NCBI GenBank assembly: GCA_050184295.1 | Contig: JBFXAM010000006.1 | Span: 1-64,000, forward strand | Origin: JBFXAM01 sp050184295 | GTDB lineage: Bacteria; Planctomycetota; Phycisphaerae; UBA1845; Fen-1342 | Direction of reading: 5' to 3' | DNA: 64,000 nucleotides | Part shown: piece after piece, positions 41,386 to 50,362 of the stretch | Position numbering within the stretch: position 1 is the first letter of the stretch | How the letters are laid out: each line of letters begins with the position of its first letter | The notes under the pieces: generated by a model | What the model saw: the letters and a program-made list of their open reading frames with translations, nothing else | The model's database searches: none | Told to the model about the DNA's origin: nothing | Translations under genes and position numbers: made by a program

Positions 41386-43989
41386 TCAGGGTGCACCGCC
41401 GCCCAGATGAACCACGAACGGATCGATGTCGAAGGCGTTGACCGCGCCATCGCCATTCAAGTCGGCGTTGCGCGCGTCGCACGCGGGATGTGCGGCCGCA
41501 TATCCCGCCGCGTCGGTCAGCGCCAGGACAAACGCGTCGATGTCGAAGTTGTTCACCGCGCCGTCGCAGTCCAGATCGCCCGGCGTGCGCAGCCACGTTT
41601 CGGCGAATTGCGCGCCGGGCACGTTCCGCAAATCGGGCGCCGGCCCGAGCGCCCCCGCCGCGCCCACACCCGGCAGCCACTGGTTGCTCGTCCCGCCGTC
41701 GGCGCCGGTGATGAACGCCGCGACCCGTACGATTCCCCGCGGCGGCAGGCTCAGCGCCAGGTCGCTCGCGGGGATGAAGAATTCGAAGCCGCGGGTGGCG
41801 CTGGCCGCGTTGGCGGCGCTGCTGGCGGTGACGCCGGCGGCGTTGGTGTTGTCGAGCGCGACCTGCAATCCGTTGGGGTTTGTGCCGCCGGTGAGAAAGC
41901 CGTTGCCGGCATCGACCACGCCGCGCCCGCGATACGTTTTCACGCCCGGCGAGCCGGTATCGAGCGTGAGCTGGTCAACGTACAGCGTTCCGCCGAACGC
42001 ATTCACGAAGAACATGAAGTCGGGCTCGAAGCCGACATCGAATCGCGTGCCGGTCAGCTCGACAAGCCCGGACGGAGGCGGACCCGCACCCGTCGTGTTC
42101 AGGACGCCGTGGCCGCCCGGACGCGTGTCCAGAAGCAGCACCAGTGCGTTCGCATTGGTCGCGAGATTGCCGCTGATCCCGACGCGCACGCCGTCCGCAT
42201 CCGCGTCGACGAAAAGCTGGTTCAGCTCATTCTGATTGTCGCCCCACGTCGTCGGCGCGTCTTGCGTCGCGAGCAGCCCCGCCGCGACAAAGTCCGTCGG
42301 GATGTTCAGCCCATCGGCGCGCACGATCGGCGGCGCCGGCGGCGTCAGCGCCGTCTCAAGCACGAGGTACCCATACGCCGGCAGCGACAGCGGATAGCCG
42401 TCCTGATTCTGCGGCGTGATCCGCGCCGCCGCGACACCGGTCAACACATCCACAGCATCGGCGCCACCCGGCGCCACGCCGAACGCGCCCAGGTTGATCG
42501 TGGCGTCGATCGGGTTGCGACTGACGTTGATGGCGACGATCAGCGTCTGCGCAGCGTGATGGCGCACAAACGCCCACACCGCCGGGCTTGAGCAGGTGAC
42601 CGGCAGGTAACTGCCGCGCCGCAGCGCCACGTTCGCCCGCCGCGCGGCGATCAGCGCGCGATAGCTCTCCAGCAGCGACCCGGCGACGCCTTGCTGCTCC
42701 TGAACGCTGCGCCCGTCGTTGTCGCGCGAAACGCGCCCACCATACGCGGCGGCATTGCGCACAAAGTAGTTGCTCATCGGCGGCCCCGCGACCGCGTTCC
42801 ACTTGAACGGCTCGCGCATCGGAATATCGCTCGCATCGCTCGGATACGCATTGTTCTTCACGCCGCGCATCCCGATTTCGTCGCCGTAGTAGAGGATCGG
42901 CGGAAAGGGCTGGGTGAGGAGCACCGCGGCGGCGGCGCGGCCCTTGGCGAAGTTGTCGCCGATCGCGCTCGCCAGCCGGTCGACGTCGTGGTCGCCGATG
43001 ATGGCGAGGAACGTGCCGGCCGGCGGTTCGGCGGCAACCGTCTGCGCCATCGACGAATAGAGCCGCGTCGCCAGCTCGCCGGTCAGCGCCTCGCGGGCGG
43101 CGAATTCGAAAGGCTTGGTCATTGCGGCGTCGAAAGGCGGAACGAGCGTGTTGCCATACAGCCCCCAGTCCGCCTGCTCGCAGAAGATGAACGTGCTGGG
43201 ACGCGCCGCGACGAGTGCGGCCTTCCACGGCGTCCAGAAGTCGTCGAGGTTGTAGCCCCAGCCATCCGGGCCGCTGCCGTATTGCACCCAGACGTGATCG
43301 AGGCGATAGCCGTCCACGCCATCGGAAAAATCGCCGTCATGGTTGGGATCGAGCCAGCGGACTCCCCATTGCGTGACCAGGTCGCGCGCGGCGGCGGTGC
43401 GCAGATCCCAATGAATAAAGCCTACCGATGCGCCGTTCCAGGTTGTATAGGTCGAGCCCAGATAGGCGGTGTTGGCGCCGTTCGTGAATGCGAGCCACGT
43501 GTCGTAGGGACTGGCCGGGTTTCCGAACGCACTCTGAAAGTAAATCGAATTGTGGCTGATGCCATAGCAGACGAAGTCGACAAACACCTTGATGCCGCGC
43601 GCGTGCGCCTGCTGCACAAACGAGCGCCAGCCGGCCTCGTCTCCGAACGATGCGTTGAGTTGATCCGCCGGTCCGTGCTGGTAGCCGTGATACGCCGGCG
43701 ACGGGAAGATGGGGTTCATCCAGATCGCGGTGACGCCGAGTTGCTCCAAATAGTCGAGCGACGTCGCCATCCCCCCGAAGTCGCCATAACGATACGCGTC
43801 GCTGTCGCTGTCGCGCCACGCGATCGGCATGAAGTGATAGAACACCTCGTCCGCCACGTCGCCGACGGGTTGCGCGACACCCGCCGCCTCGAGCGCCAAT
43901 ACCAGCATCGTCGCCGCCAGAATCCGGCTGCGGCGCGCCGACGCACGACCCGGAGCGCGGCCGTGGGACTTGGCCTGCGTCTCGTGCAT
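41386..43989 (-). CDS. Secreted GH13 alpha-amylase-like enzyme with dockerin-like tail
   Basis: GH13 enzymes hydrolyse or transfer alpha-glucans. The 867-residue protein has a basic N-terminus and a signal segment (ILAATMLVLALEAAGVA). The (beta/alpha)8 barrel has region I VFVDFVCYGISHN, region II DGYRLDHVW (nucleophile Asp near 230), region III FIFCEQADW (acid Glu near 269) and region IV IIGDHDVDRLAS (Asp near 334). After the barrel's beta domain come about 230 residues of a beta-rich module of unknown class. Two F-hands end the protein (DLDCDGAVNNFDIDAFV, DLNGDGAVNAFDIDPFV). The ATG at 43989 follows GGAGGAG. Confidence 0.92.
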   Translation of the reverse strand: MHETQAKSHGRAPGRASARRSRILAATMLVLALEAAGVAQPVGDVADEVFYHFMPIAWRDSDSDAYRYGDFGGMATSLDYLEQLGVTAIWMNPIFPSPAYHGYQHGPADQLNASFGDEAGWRSFVQQAHARGIKVFVDFVCYGISHNSIYFQSAFGNPASPYDTWLAFTNGANTAYLGSTYTTWNGASVGFIHWDLRTAAARDLVTQWGVRWLDPNHDGDFSDGVDGYRLDHVWVQYGSGPDGWGYNLDDFWTPWKAALVAARPSTFIFCEQADWGLYGNTLVPPFDAAMTKPFEFAAREALTGELATRLYSSMAQTVAAEPPAGTFLAIIGDHDVDRLASAIGDNFAKGRAAAAVLLTQPFPPILYYGDEIGMRGVKNNAYPSDASDIPMREPFKWNAVAGPPMSNYFVRNAAAYGGRVSRDNDGRSVQEQQGVAGSLLESYRALIAARRANVALRRGSYLPVTCSSPAVWAFVRHHAAQTLIVAINVSRNPIDATINLGAFGVAPGGADAVDVLTGVAAARITPQNQDGYPLSLPAYGYLVLETALTPPAPPIVRADGLNIPTDFVAAGLLATQDAPTTWGDNQNELNQLFVDADADGVRVGISGNLATNANALVLLLDTRPGGHGVLNTTGAGPPPSGLVELTGTRFDVGFEPDFMFFVNAFGGTLYVDQLTLDTGSPGVKTYRGRGVVDAGNGFLTGGTNPNGLQVALDNTNAAGVTASSAANAASATRGFEFFIPASDLALSLPPRGIVRVAAFITGADGGTSNQWLPGVGAAGALGPAPDLRNVPGAQFAETWLRTPGDLDCDGAVNNFDIDAFVLALTDAAGYAAAHPACDARNADLNGDGAVNAFDIDPFVVHLGGGAP

Positions 43990-44165
43990 TCTGGCTCCTC
44001 CGCGCGCGCCACGCGCGCATCTTGCGCCGCCACGCCGCCCCCGCCTGCGGAACAACCCGCCGCCAGACGATAGAGGTTCAGTATAGCGGCGGCGTGCCGG
44101 CGCAACGGCCCGGAGCGAAGCCGCCACCGACCGCGAACACAGATAGCGCGTGTCTCCAAAAAGGC
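43990..44165. other. Promoter-side part of a 361-base divergent spacer
   Basis: The DNA between the amylase start and the candidate promoter at 44166. Apart from the amylase ribosome site I see no gene or repeat. The remainder of the spacer is described under the promoter and candidate RNA entries. Confidence 0.5.
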
Positions 44166-44193
44166 TTGGCAACGCGGACTTGGCCGGTACAAT
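44166..44193 (+). promoter_or_regulatory. Candidate strong promoter, plus strand
   Basis: TTGGCA (44166-44171), a 16-base spacer and TACAAT (44188-44193). It is one of the best sigma-70-type matches in the window and would start a transcript near 44200, well upstream of the esterase gene. Confidence 0.5.
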
Positions 44194-44199
44194 CACCCC

Positions 44200-44395
44200 G
44201 GCTGAGTCAACCCGTTCGCTGGGCCCGGTCGTCATGGAGGACGAACCCTGCGGAGCGCGGCCGCAAGACCGATGACCGACCCGGGGCCTGCGGGCCTCAA
44301 CGTCGTGCGATTCCTTACGCCCCTGAGGATCGCGTTGGTCTGATCAACGAGTGGCAGCGGTCGGATGCAGCCGCCGACCACTGAGGTACCCCAGC
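44200..44395 (+). ncRNA. Candidate structured RNA or structured 5' leader
   Basis: The roughly 195 bases after the promoter contain consecutive stems. They are 44224-44235 with 44272-44285, enclosing 44249-44253 with 44261-44265; 44307-44315 with 44326-44333; and 44351-44360 with 44371-44381. A weak closing pairing between GCTG near 44201 and CCAGC near 44391 is possible. I recognise no known riboswitch, SRP, tmRNA or RNase P motif. The length and layout would fit a 6S-like regulator or a leader that controls the downstream gene. Prediction by eye. Confidence 0.25.
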
Positions 44396-46039
44396 TTGAC
44401 ATCCCTGCTCCGTGCACCCGCAGCGGTGCGGCACTGTTTCGCGACGCATCGGGGCTCCAGCGAGCCCCGCCACGGCGCGATCCGTTGCGCGGCGTTCGCC
44501 GCCGTGCTGTTCCTCCTCGGCGGCACCTTCGGCTGCGCGGTGCCACAGCCGCGCGGTGACGGGAAGCTGTCGTATCTCGCGGAGCCTTCGACCCGCCGAA
44601 ACTACTTCCTCTATCTGCCGCGTGACTACGTCCGTTCCGACGCCGCGGCGCTCCGCGCACGCCGCTGGCCGACGGTCGTTTCGTTCCATGGCATGAAGCC
44701 GTTCGACACCGCGCCTGCCCAGGCCCGCGAGTGGCAGCAGGAGGCGGATCGTTATGGGTTCGTGGTCGTGGCGCCCGAGCTGCGCGCCCCCGACGTGCTC
44801 GCCGAGTTCCCCGTGCGCACCGTGCATCCCGCGTTCCGATCCGACGAAGATGCAACGCTCAAAATCCTCAGCCACGTGTTCGCGACCACCGCGGCCGATC
44901 CCACCAACGTGCTCGCCACAAGCTGGTCTTCCGGCGGATACATGGCCCACTACATGGTCAACCGCCACCCCGACGTGTTTACCGCGCTCGCCGTGCGCCA
45001 GTCCAACTTTTCGTCCTCGGTGCTCGACTCGGCGATGGCGACCCGCTCTGCCGGCCACCCGATCATGATCTTCAACACCCAGAACGACTTCGCGATCTGC
45101 CGACGCGAATCGGAAGAAGCCGTCCAGTGGTACACCCGGCACGGCTTTCGCAACATGGGCTGGCTGATCATTAAGAACCTTGGGCACGAGCGCACGCCCG
45201 ACCTGGCGGCGGACTTCTTCAGCAAGGTCTCCGGCGTGCGGCCCAATCGCCCGGCCAACGTCCTCGTGCAGCGTCAGGCGATCGACGGCAATGCCGCCGG
45301 CCTTGCGATGCTGACCGGCGGCAGCTTCGCCTCGACGCCCGCCGTCGCGCGCAACGAGCCGCGCACTGCGGCGCTGCCGGCCGCGCCCGCCCCCGACGTG
45401 TCGCGCGCCGCGACGCCTCAGTACTACTCACCCGACGCCGCAGGATCGAGCGCGAGCGCCGCGGGGACGCCTCGCAATACACCGCCAAACTACGGAGCGC
45501 CGACGCCCGCACGCGGCACGCCATCACGCAGCAGCGACTATCTCGGCGTCGTCGTGCAACGTGTCCCAAGCGATACGTCCTATGCCGCGCCGCCCGGCAT
45601 CATGAATGCCGCCGCCGGCTCGCCGCTGGCGCAGCACGCCCCGCCCGTGACCTACGCCCCCGCGGCTTCCTCGCCGCTGGCGCAGACCGCGCCGCGCGCG
45701 GCGCCGCCCGTCACCGCGAGCCGCGGCCCGTCGCCGCGCGGCGATCGCGAACCCAACGCGCTGAGCATTCGCGTGTCGAGCGCGATCGGCATTGATCCGC
45801 TCGCGCTCTCGTTCTCCGCCGACTGCCCCAGCGACTGGCAGCGCAACGCCGACTTCCTCTGGACGCTCAACGGCCAGCCCATCGGCAGCAGCGTCAACGG
45901 GCAGCGCACCATCACCGAGCCCGGCGAACACACGCTCGGCGTCCTCGTCGTCACCCACGACGGCAAGGAGTATCGCGCCGCGCGCATGATCCGCGTGTTG
46001 TCGCGCGGCAGCGCGGGGTTGGTCGGCAGCGGAACGTGA
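44351..46039 (+). CDS. Lipoprotein esterase, alpha/beta hydrolase with C-terminal Ig-like domain
   Basis: The 562-residue product has an export segment and lipobox (VLFLLGGTFGC). An LpqC/PHB-depolymerase-like alpha/beta hydrolase domain follows: RRNYFLYLPRDYV, VVSFHGMKPFD, the nucleophile elbow TSWSSGGYMA (near 198), IFNTQNDFAICR and an NLGHE histidine (near 280). A low-complexity Pro/Ala/Ser linker (about 320-475) leads to a PKD-like beta domain (LSIRVSSAIGIDPLALSFSA...). The start is uncertain: GTG at 44351 gives the longest form, while TTG at 44396 behind GAGG gives a shorter signal peptide. In the latter case the third hairpin of the candidate RNA lies wholly in the leader. Confidence 0.78.
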   Translation: MAAVGCSRRPLRYPSLTSLLRAPAAVRHCFATHRGSSEPRHGAIRCAAFAAVLFLLGGTFGCAVPQPRGDGKLSYLAEPSTRRNYFLYLPRDYVRSDAAALRARRWPTVVSFHGMKPFDTAPAQAREWQQEADRYGFVVVAPELRAPDVLAEFPVRTVHPAFRSDEDATLKILSHVFATTAADPTNVLATSWSSGGYMAHYMVNRHPDVFTALAVRQSNFSSSVLDSAMATRSAGHPIMIFNTQNDFAICRRESEEAVQWYTRHGFRNMGWLIIKNLGHERTPDLAADFFSKVSGVRPNRPANVLVQRQAIDGNAAGLAMLTGGSFASTPAVARNEPRTAALPAAPAPDVSRAATPQYYSPDAAGSSASAAGTPRNTPPNYGAPTPARGTPSRSSDYLGVVVQRVPSDTSYAAPPGIMNAAAGSPLAQHAPPVTYAPAASSPLAQTAPRAAPPVTASRGPSPRGDREPNALSIRVSSAIGIDPLALSFSADCPSDWQRNADFLWTLNGQPIGSSVNGQRTITEPGEHTLGVLVVTHDGKEYRAARMIRVLSRGSAGLVGSGT

Positions 46040-46224
46040 CGCGCGCCACGCGTCGTCGAACGACAGGCCGCATATACTATGGTTCGTCGAGGATTTCCGG
46101 GATGAACCCATGAGCCAGCTCTGCGACCCCGCGACGCCCTGCTGACGTTCAGAAAGAGTGACCGTTAGCGCAGGCATGTGTCAGATTGTCCCTGGTTCGC
46201 CTGGCTCCGTCATGGTCGTGCCCC

Positions 46225-47670
46225 ATGCCGATTCCGATAGGCCGCATTCTGCACTTGGCGCTTGCGTACGGACCGTACGCGGAGCAGCCGAATGTGACGG
46301 ATCCGCCCGAAGAACTCCGGCTGATGCTGGAATACCGCGCCGCGATCCAAACGGCGCAAGTCGACTCGACGACCGCCACCTTTGATCTCAAGCCGGGCCA
46401 AACGTTGATTCGCCGCTATAGTCATCGCTGCGCCCCGCGGCGGGTGCTCATGACGCATCGCGGCAACGAACACGGCATCGTTCTCCCCGGGCCCGATCGG
46501 AATTCTGTTCCGCCAACACGTCAGACGCCGCTGCATTATCTCTATCGTGACGGGGAGGTATGGACCCATCAGGAAGAGGATCCGATCGCCGAGTATCTCC
46601 GCACCGACGGCTATGTCTGGGACGCGCGCATGATCGGTCTGTCAGCCTCTCGGCACACAGGCAATGACATCCACAGGACCGTTCTGGGTCTGACAGACCG
46701 CGCGGAGCCGCCGCGGAAATACTCGGTGCGCACAGAGGGTAACCTGCGCGTCGTGACCGCCGAGCGCGAAAACGAACGGATCGAGTGGTGGCTGCATCCC
46801 AAGTGCGGTTTTCAGCCTGTGCGGGTCGCCTACTATGACAATGACAGGCTCTCCAGGGAGACCCGCAGCGACCTGTATGAAATGGACGGATATTGGTTCC
46901 CGCGCGCAGTGCACGAGTACAATTCGCGCTATCGCGACGGAACGGAACCCGCTTACTCAATCACGGTCGCGTCGGCCGAGTTCAACCACCCGGATCACCC
47001 GCGCGAGTTCACCCCCGCCGATATCGGCATCGGCGTCGACACCACCCACGTCATGCTCAAAGACCTCGCTGGGCGCGTCCTCGAAATCGGCGTCTACAAC
47101 GGCGACGGGTTCCGCACGCACGATGAGCGGGCGGTCGAGCGCGGCATCGTTCCCGCGTCGGCGACGCAGCCCGCCGTCTCGGCAAGCGGAACCCATGCAC
47201 AATCCCCGCGCGCGTCGACCCCGGCCCGACTAACTCTACCAGCGTGGGAATCCGCCTGGCGGAAGTACACGCGCGAGTTCATCGAGCGTTGCCAGCTCAC
47301 CGACGATCAGGCCCAGAAGGCGTGGAGCATCTGCGCTGACTGCGAGAAACGGGCCCAGGCGTATGTCGAGCGCCACAAGGCGAAATTCGACGATCTCGAT
47401 CGCCGGGCGGCGGCGCTGCGGACCACTACTTCCCCGGCCGCTGAAACAACCGCGGCGCGGCCGAACGCGTCGGCGTCGGCCGAGAAGGCTTCCGGCGCAG
47501 CCGGCGGGCCTTTGGACACCGCCACGCGGCAGAAGCTCGCCGCGGACCGCGCCCGACTGCTCGAACCGATCAACGAGATTTTCGAGCGCCAGCTCAAGCC
47601 GCGACTCGACGCGCTGCTGACGCGCGCCCAGCGCGCGGCGACTCAGCCCGCGCACAACGACGACAAGTAA
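46225..47670 (+). CDS. Hypothetical protein, 481 aa
   Basis: No family is recognised with confidence. The first part (to about 300) is strand-rich, with phrases such as RLSRETRSDLYEMDGYWFPR and EFTPADIGIGVD that recall LolA-fold or outer-membrane lipoprotein-sorting-like proteins. The last third is a charged helical region (YTREFIERCQLTDDQAQKAW) interrupted by an Ala/Thr/Pro linker, like a Spy/heavy-metal-sensor-type helical tail. The DNA from 46.1 to 47.0 kb is visibly less GC-rich than its neighbours. There is no clear ribosome site or signal peptide, so the true start, or an N-terminal disruption, is open. Confidence 0.6.
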   Translation: MPIPIGRILHLALAYGPYAEQPNVTDPPEELRLMLEYRAAIQTAQVDSTTATFDLKPGQTLIRRYSHRCAPRRVLMTHRGNEHGIVLPGPDRNSVPPTRQTPLHYLYRDGEVWTHQEEDPIAEYLRTDGYVWDARMIGLSASRHTGNDIHRTVLGLTDRAEPPRKYSVRTEGNLRVVTAERENERIEWWLHPKCGFQPVRVAYYDNDRLSRETRSDLYEMDGYWFPRAVHEYNSRYRDGTEPAYSITVASAEFNHPDHPREFTPADIGIGVDTTHVMLKDLAGRVLEIGVYNGDGFRTHDERAVERGIVPASATQPAVSASGTHAQSPRASTPARLTLPAWESAWRKYTREFIERCQLTDDQAQKAWSICADCEKRAQAYVERHKAKFDDLDRRAAALRTTTSPAAETTAARPNASASAEKASGAAGGPLDTATRQKLAADRARLLEPINEIFERQLKPRLDALLTRAQRAATQPAHNDDK

Positions 47671-47939
47671 CCCGCGCGAGCATCGCCGGTCCGCGGGCCG
47701 CCGTCTCACACGCGGGCTTCGGCCCGTCGATGCGGCGCTCCCGTCGCCGGGTTCGGGGCTGGGCTCACGCCCGGCCCGTCTGGCACCCCTCCGCCGACAC
47801 GCCTAATCCGCGACGTGCTCGCCGCCGCCGGCCAGCCGTCCGCGCCCGCCGTGCGTCTTCCTGCACGGAGACCCATGACTCGACCCGCCGGCGACGAGAG
47901 GTTCGGCCGACCGGCGATCGGCTTTCGCAGGAGACCGCC

Positions 47940-48854
47940 ATGCGTCGCGTATCCGCCAATCTGTTGCTGGTTTGCCTCGGCGTTTCATTCAGCACCTCGC
48001 CGGCGCATGCCGCCGACGCGGTCCTCACCGTCGCGCCGTCGCGCCCCGGTGTGGTCACCGTTGAGGTTCAGGGCGCGCCTGGGCCGGTCGTCGGCGTGCC
48101 CATCGCCCTGCCGCAGGCGATGAGCGCGACTCAGAAGCGCGACACGATCGTGCAGCGGCTCGGCGCCGCGCTCCCGCCGCCCTACCACGTTGTCGCCGAG
48201 GGCGCCGCGAGTTTCCGCGTCACGGGGCTGGCGGCGGGCCAGTCGGTGGCCCTCCACATCGGCACAACGTGCGAACGCAACGACCGAATCGTGACGGCCA
48301 CGGCGGCGCTGGCGGAGATTCGATTCCAGGGCGTGTTTGAGCCGTTCGACGGGAACAGCGCGCCTGCGATCTTCACCGCCGGCATCGTCACGGACGTCGG
48401 CGAGTTGACGGCGCAGGTCTCCGCGCAGGAGCTCAGCTTCCAGACCGACGGCCCGATCATCTGCCAGGCGCTCTTTCAGCGCCTCGCTCCTCGGGCGCCC
48501 CAGTATGGAACCCAGATCAACTATGCGGGCGACCGCCTCGAAGTCTACTTCGATCCCGCCTACTCCGTCAGCACGGGCGGCATCACGTTCGGCACCTCGT
48601 CTCCCTCGCAAGGCGCCGCCGGCGCCGTCCAGCAGCGTGAGCAGCAGCCGCCGGACACGCGCGGCGACATGAACTGCGACGACGTGCTCGACAACTTCGA
48701 CATCGACGCATTCATCGCCGCCCTCATCAATCCGCCGGCGTATGCGATCCTCTATCCGGGCTGCGACCGCAACCGCGCCGACGCGAACGGCGACGGCGTC
48801 GTCGACAATTTCGACATCGACCCGTTCGTGGCGCTGCTCACCGGCGGACGATGA
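47940..48854 (+). CDS. Secreted protein of unknown function with dockerin-like tail
   Basis: The 304-residue protein has a signal peptide (ANLLLVCLGVSFSTSPAHA, cleavage near 25). A beta-rich unknown domain of about 200 residues has two cysteines (TTCERN, IICQAL). After a Gln/Pro linker come two calcium F-hands (DMNCDDVLDNFDIDAFI, DANGDGVVDNFDIDPFV). The first hand is slightly degenerate (GDG replaced by CDD). The ATG at 47940 has AGGAG 7 bases upstream. No catalytic motif was found; it could be a scaffold or binding protein. Confidence 0.75.
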   Translation: MRRVSANLLLVCLGVSFSTSPAHAADAVLTVAPSRPGVVTVEVQGAPGPVVGVPIALPQAMSATQKRDTIVQRLGAALPPPYHVVAEGAASFRVTGLAAGQSVALHIGTTCERNDRIVTATAALAEIRFQGVFEPFDGNSAPAIFTAGIVTDVGELTAQVSAQELSFQTDGPIICQALFQRLAPRAPQYGTQINYAGDRLEVYFDPAYSVSTGGITFGTSSPSQGAAGAVQQREQQPPDTRGDMNCDDVLDNFDIDAFIAALINPPAYAILYPGCDRNRADANGDGVVDNFDIDPFVALLTGGR

Positions 48855-49063
48855 TTCAGCGGCCGCGCGGCGCGATGTGCGAAGTGTGACCCCGCACGCC
48901 CGCGGTCGATCCACTTGGTGTGGCAGGTCTCTGCCATCACGGCTCGGTGCGGCGGCTCGACCGTCGCCCGGGCCGCGTTTTTTGGGCGACGGGAGCGACG
49001 ATAGAATGAGCCCAGCCGCACGCCGGGCCGGCGGCGCCCCCGACACCGACCACGAGACGCAGC

Positions 49064-50266
49064 ATGACCCCGATCGACGCCCCGCAGCCCGCCGGACGCT
49101 TCGGCCCGTTTGGCGGGCAGTATGTTCCCGAAGTGCTGATGGGCGCGATCCACGAGCTCGACGAGGAATTCGAACGAGCGCGGCGCGACGCGGCGTTCTG
49201 GAGCGAGCTGGATCACTACCGTCGCACTTACGCGGGCCGCCCGACGCCGCTCACCTTCGCGCGGCGATTGACGGCTGACGCGGGCGGCGCGGCGATCCAT
49301 CTCAAGCGCGAGGATCTGAGCCACACGGGCTCGCACAAGATCAACAACACGCTCGGGCAGGCGCTGCTTACGCTCCGCATGGGAAAGCGGCGCGTCATCG
49401 CGGAGACCGGCGCGGGACAGCACGGCGTCGCGACCGCGACGGCGTGTGCGATGCTGGGGCTCGAGTGCGTCGTTTACATGGGCGCGGAAGATGTTCGCCG
49501 CCAGGCGCTGAACGTGTACCGGATGCGGTTGATGGGCGCCACCGTCGTACCGGTCGAGAGTGGACAGCGCACCCTGAAAGACGCGATCAATGCGGCGATG
49601 CGCGATTGGATGGGCAGCGTCGGGCATACCCATTACATCATCGGGAGCGTGATGGGCCCGCACCCGTTTCCCACGATCGTGCGCGAATTCCAAAGCGTCA
49701 TTGGGCAGGAAGCGCGGCGACAGTGCCTTGAGCAGCTCGGGCGGCTGCCCGACGTGGTCGTCGCGTGCGTCGGGGGCGGCAGCAACGCGGCGGGCATCTT
49801 CCATCCCTTCGTCGAAGATCGCGACGTGCGCCTCGTCGGCGTGGAGGCCGGCGGCGAAGGCCTCGACGGACACCGCCACGCCGCCACGCTCGCGCGCGGC
49901 CGGCCCGGCGTGCTGCACGGCATGATGACCATCGTTTTGCAGGACGACGACGGTCAGACGCTGCCCGTGCATTCCGTTTCCGCCGGGCTCGACTATCCGG
50001 GCGTCGGGCCGGAACACGCGTACTGGAAGGAAACCCGCCGCGTCGAATACGTCGCCGTCAGCGATCGCGACGCGCTCGGCGCCTTCGCGCGCCTCTCGCG
50101 GCTCGAGGGCATCATCCCCGCGCTCGAAACCGCGCATGCCGTCGCCCACGCCGCCGCCCTCGCCGCTTCGATCTCGCGCGACCGCGTGGTGCTCATCAAT
50201 CTAAGCGGCCGCGGCGACAAGGACTGCGTCGAGGCGGCGCGGCTGACGGGCACGGCGCTGACCTGA
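49064..50266 (+). CDS. trpB: Tryptophan synthase beta chain
   Basis: TrpB condenses indole and serine to tryptophan with PLP. The 400-residue protein has the start GRFGPFGGQYVPE, the PLP lysine in HTGSHKINNTLGQ (near 90), AETGAGQHGVATATA, the phosphate cup VGGGSNAAGIF, and SAGLDYPGVGPEH. These features match the classical TrpB1 type, which normally works with TrpA. No trpA or other trp gene is adjacent, so the pathway is dispersed in this genome. Confidence 0.95.
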   Translation: MTPIDAPQPAGRFGPFGGQYVPEVLMGAIHELDEEFERARRDAAFWSELDHYRRTYAGRPTPLTFARRLTADAGGAAIHLKREDLSHTGSHKINNTLGQALLTLRMGKRRVIAETGAGQHGVATATACAMLGLECVVYMGAEDVRRQALNVYRMRLMGATVVPVESGQRTLKDAINAAMRDWMGSVGHTHYIIGSVMGPHPFPTIVREFQSVIGQEARRQCLEQLGRLPDVVVACVGGGSNAAGIFHPFVEDRDVRLVGVEAGGEGLDGHRHAATLARGRPGVLHGMMTIVLQDDDGQTLPVHSVSAGLDYPGVGPEHAYWKETRRVEYVAVSDRDALGAFARLSRLEGIIPALETAHAVAHAAALAASISRDRVVLINLSGRGDKDCVEAARLTGTALT

Positions 50267-50362
50267 ATCGGCGCTCATGATTGGGTGCAAAGCAGCGCGT
50301 CGCACTAGGGCGACAGCGCGGGATCAGCTACCATCCGCACGCGAAGCCAGGAGCCCCGCACG

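Noticed and set aside
44320..44362. Riboswitch-like strings (CTGAGG, CTGATC, GCAGCGG) resembling a TPP riboswitch
   Set aside because: The order and the invariant segments of the thiamine element (such as GGGTAAT and CCAGCGTAGGGA) are absent, and the downstream gene is an esterase.
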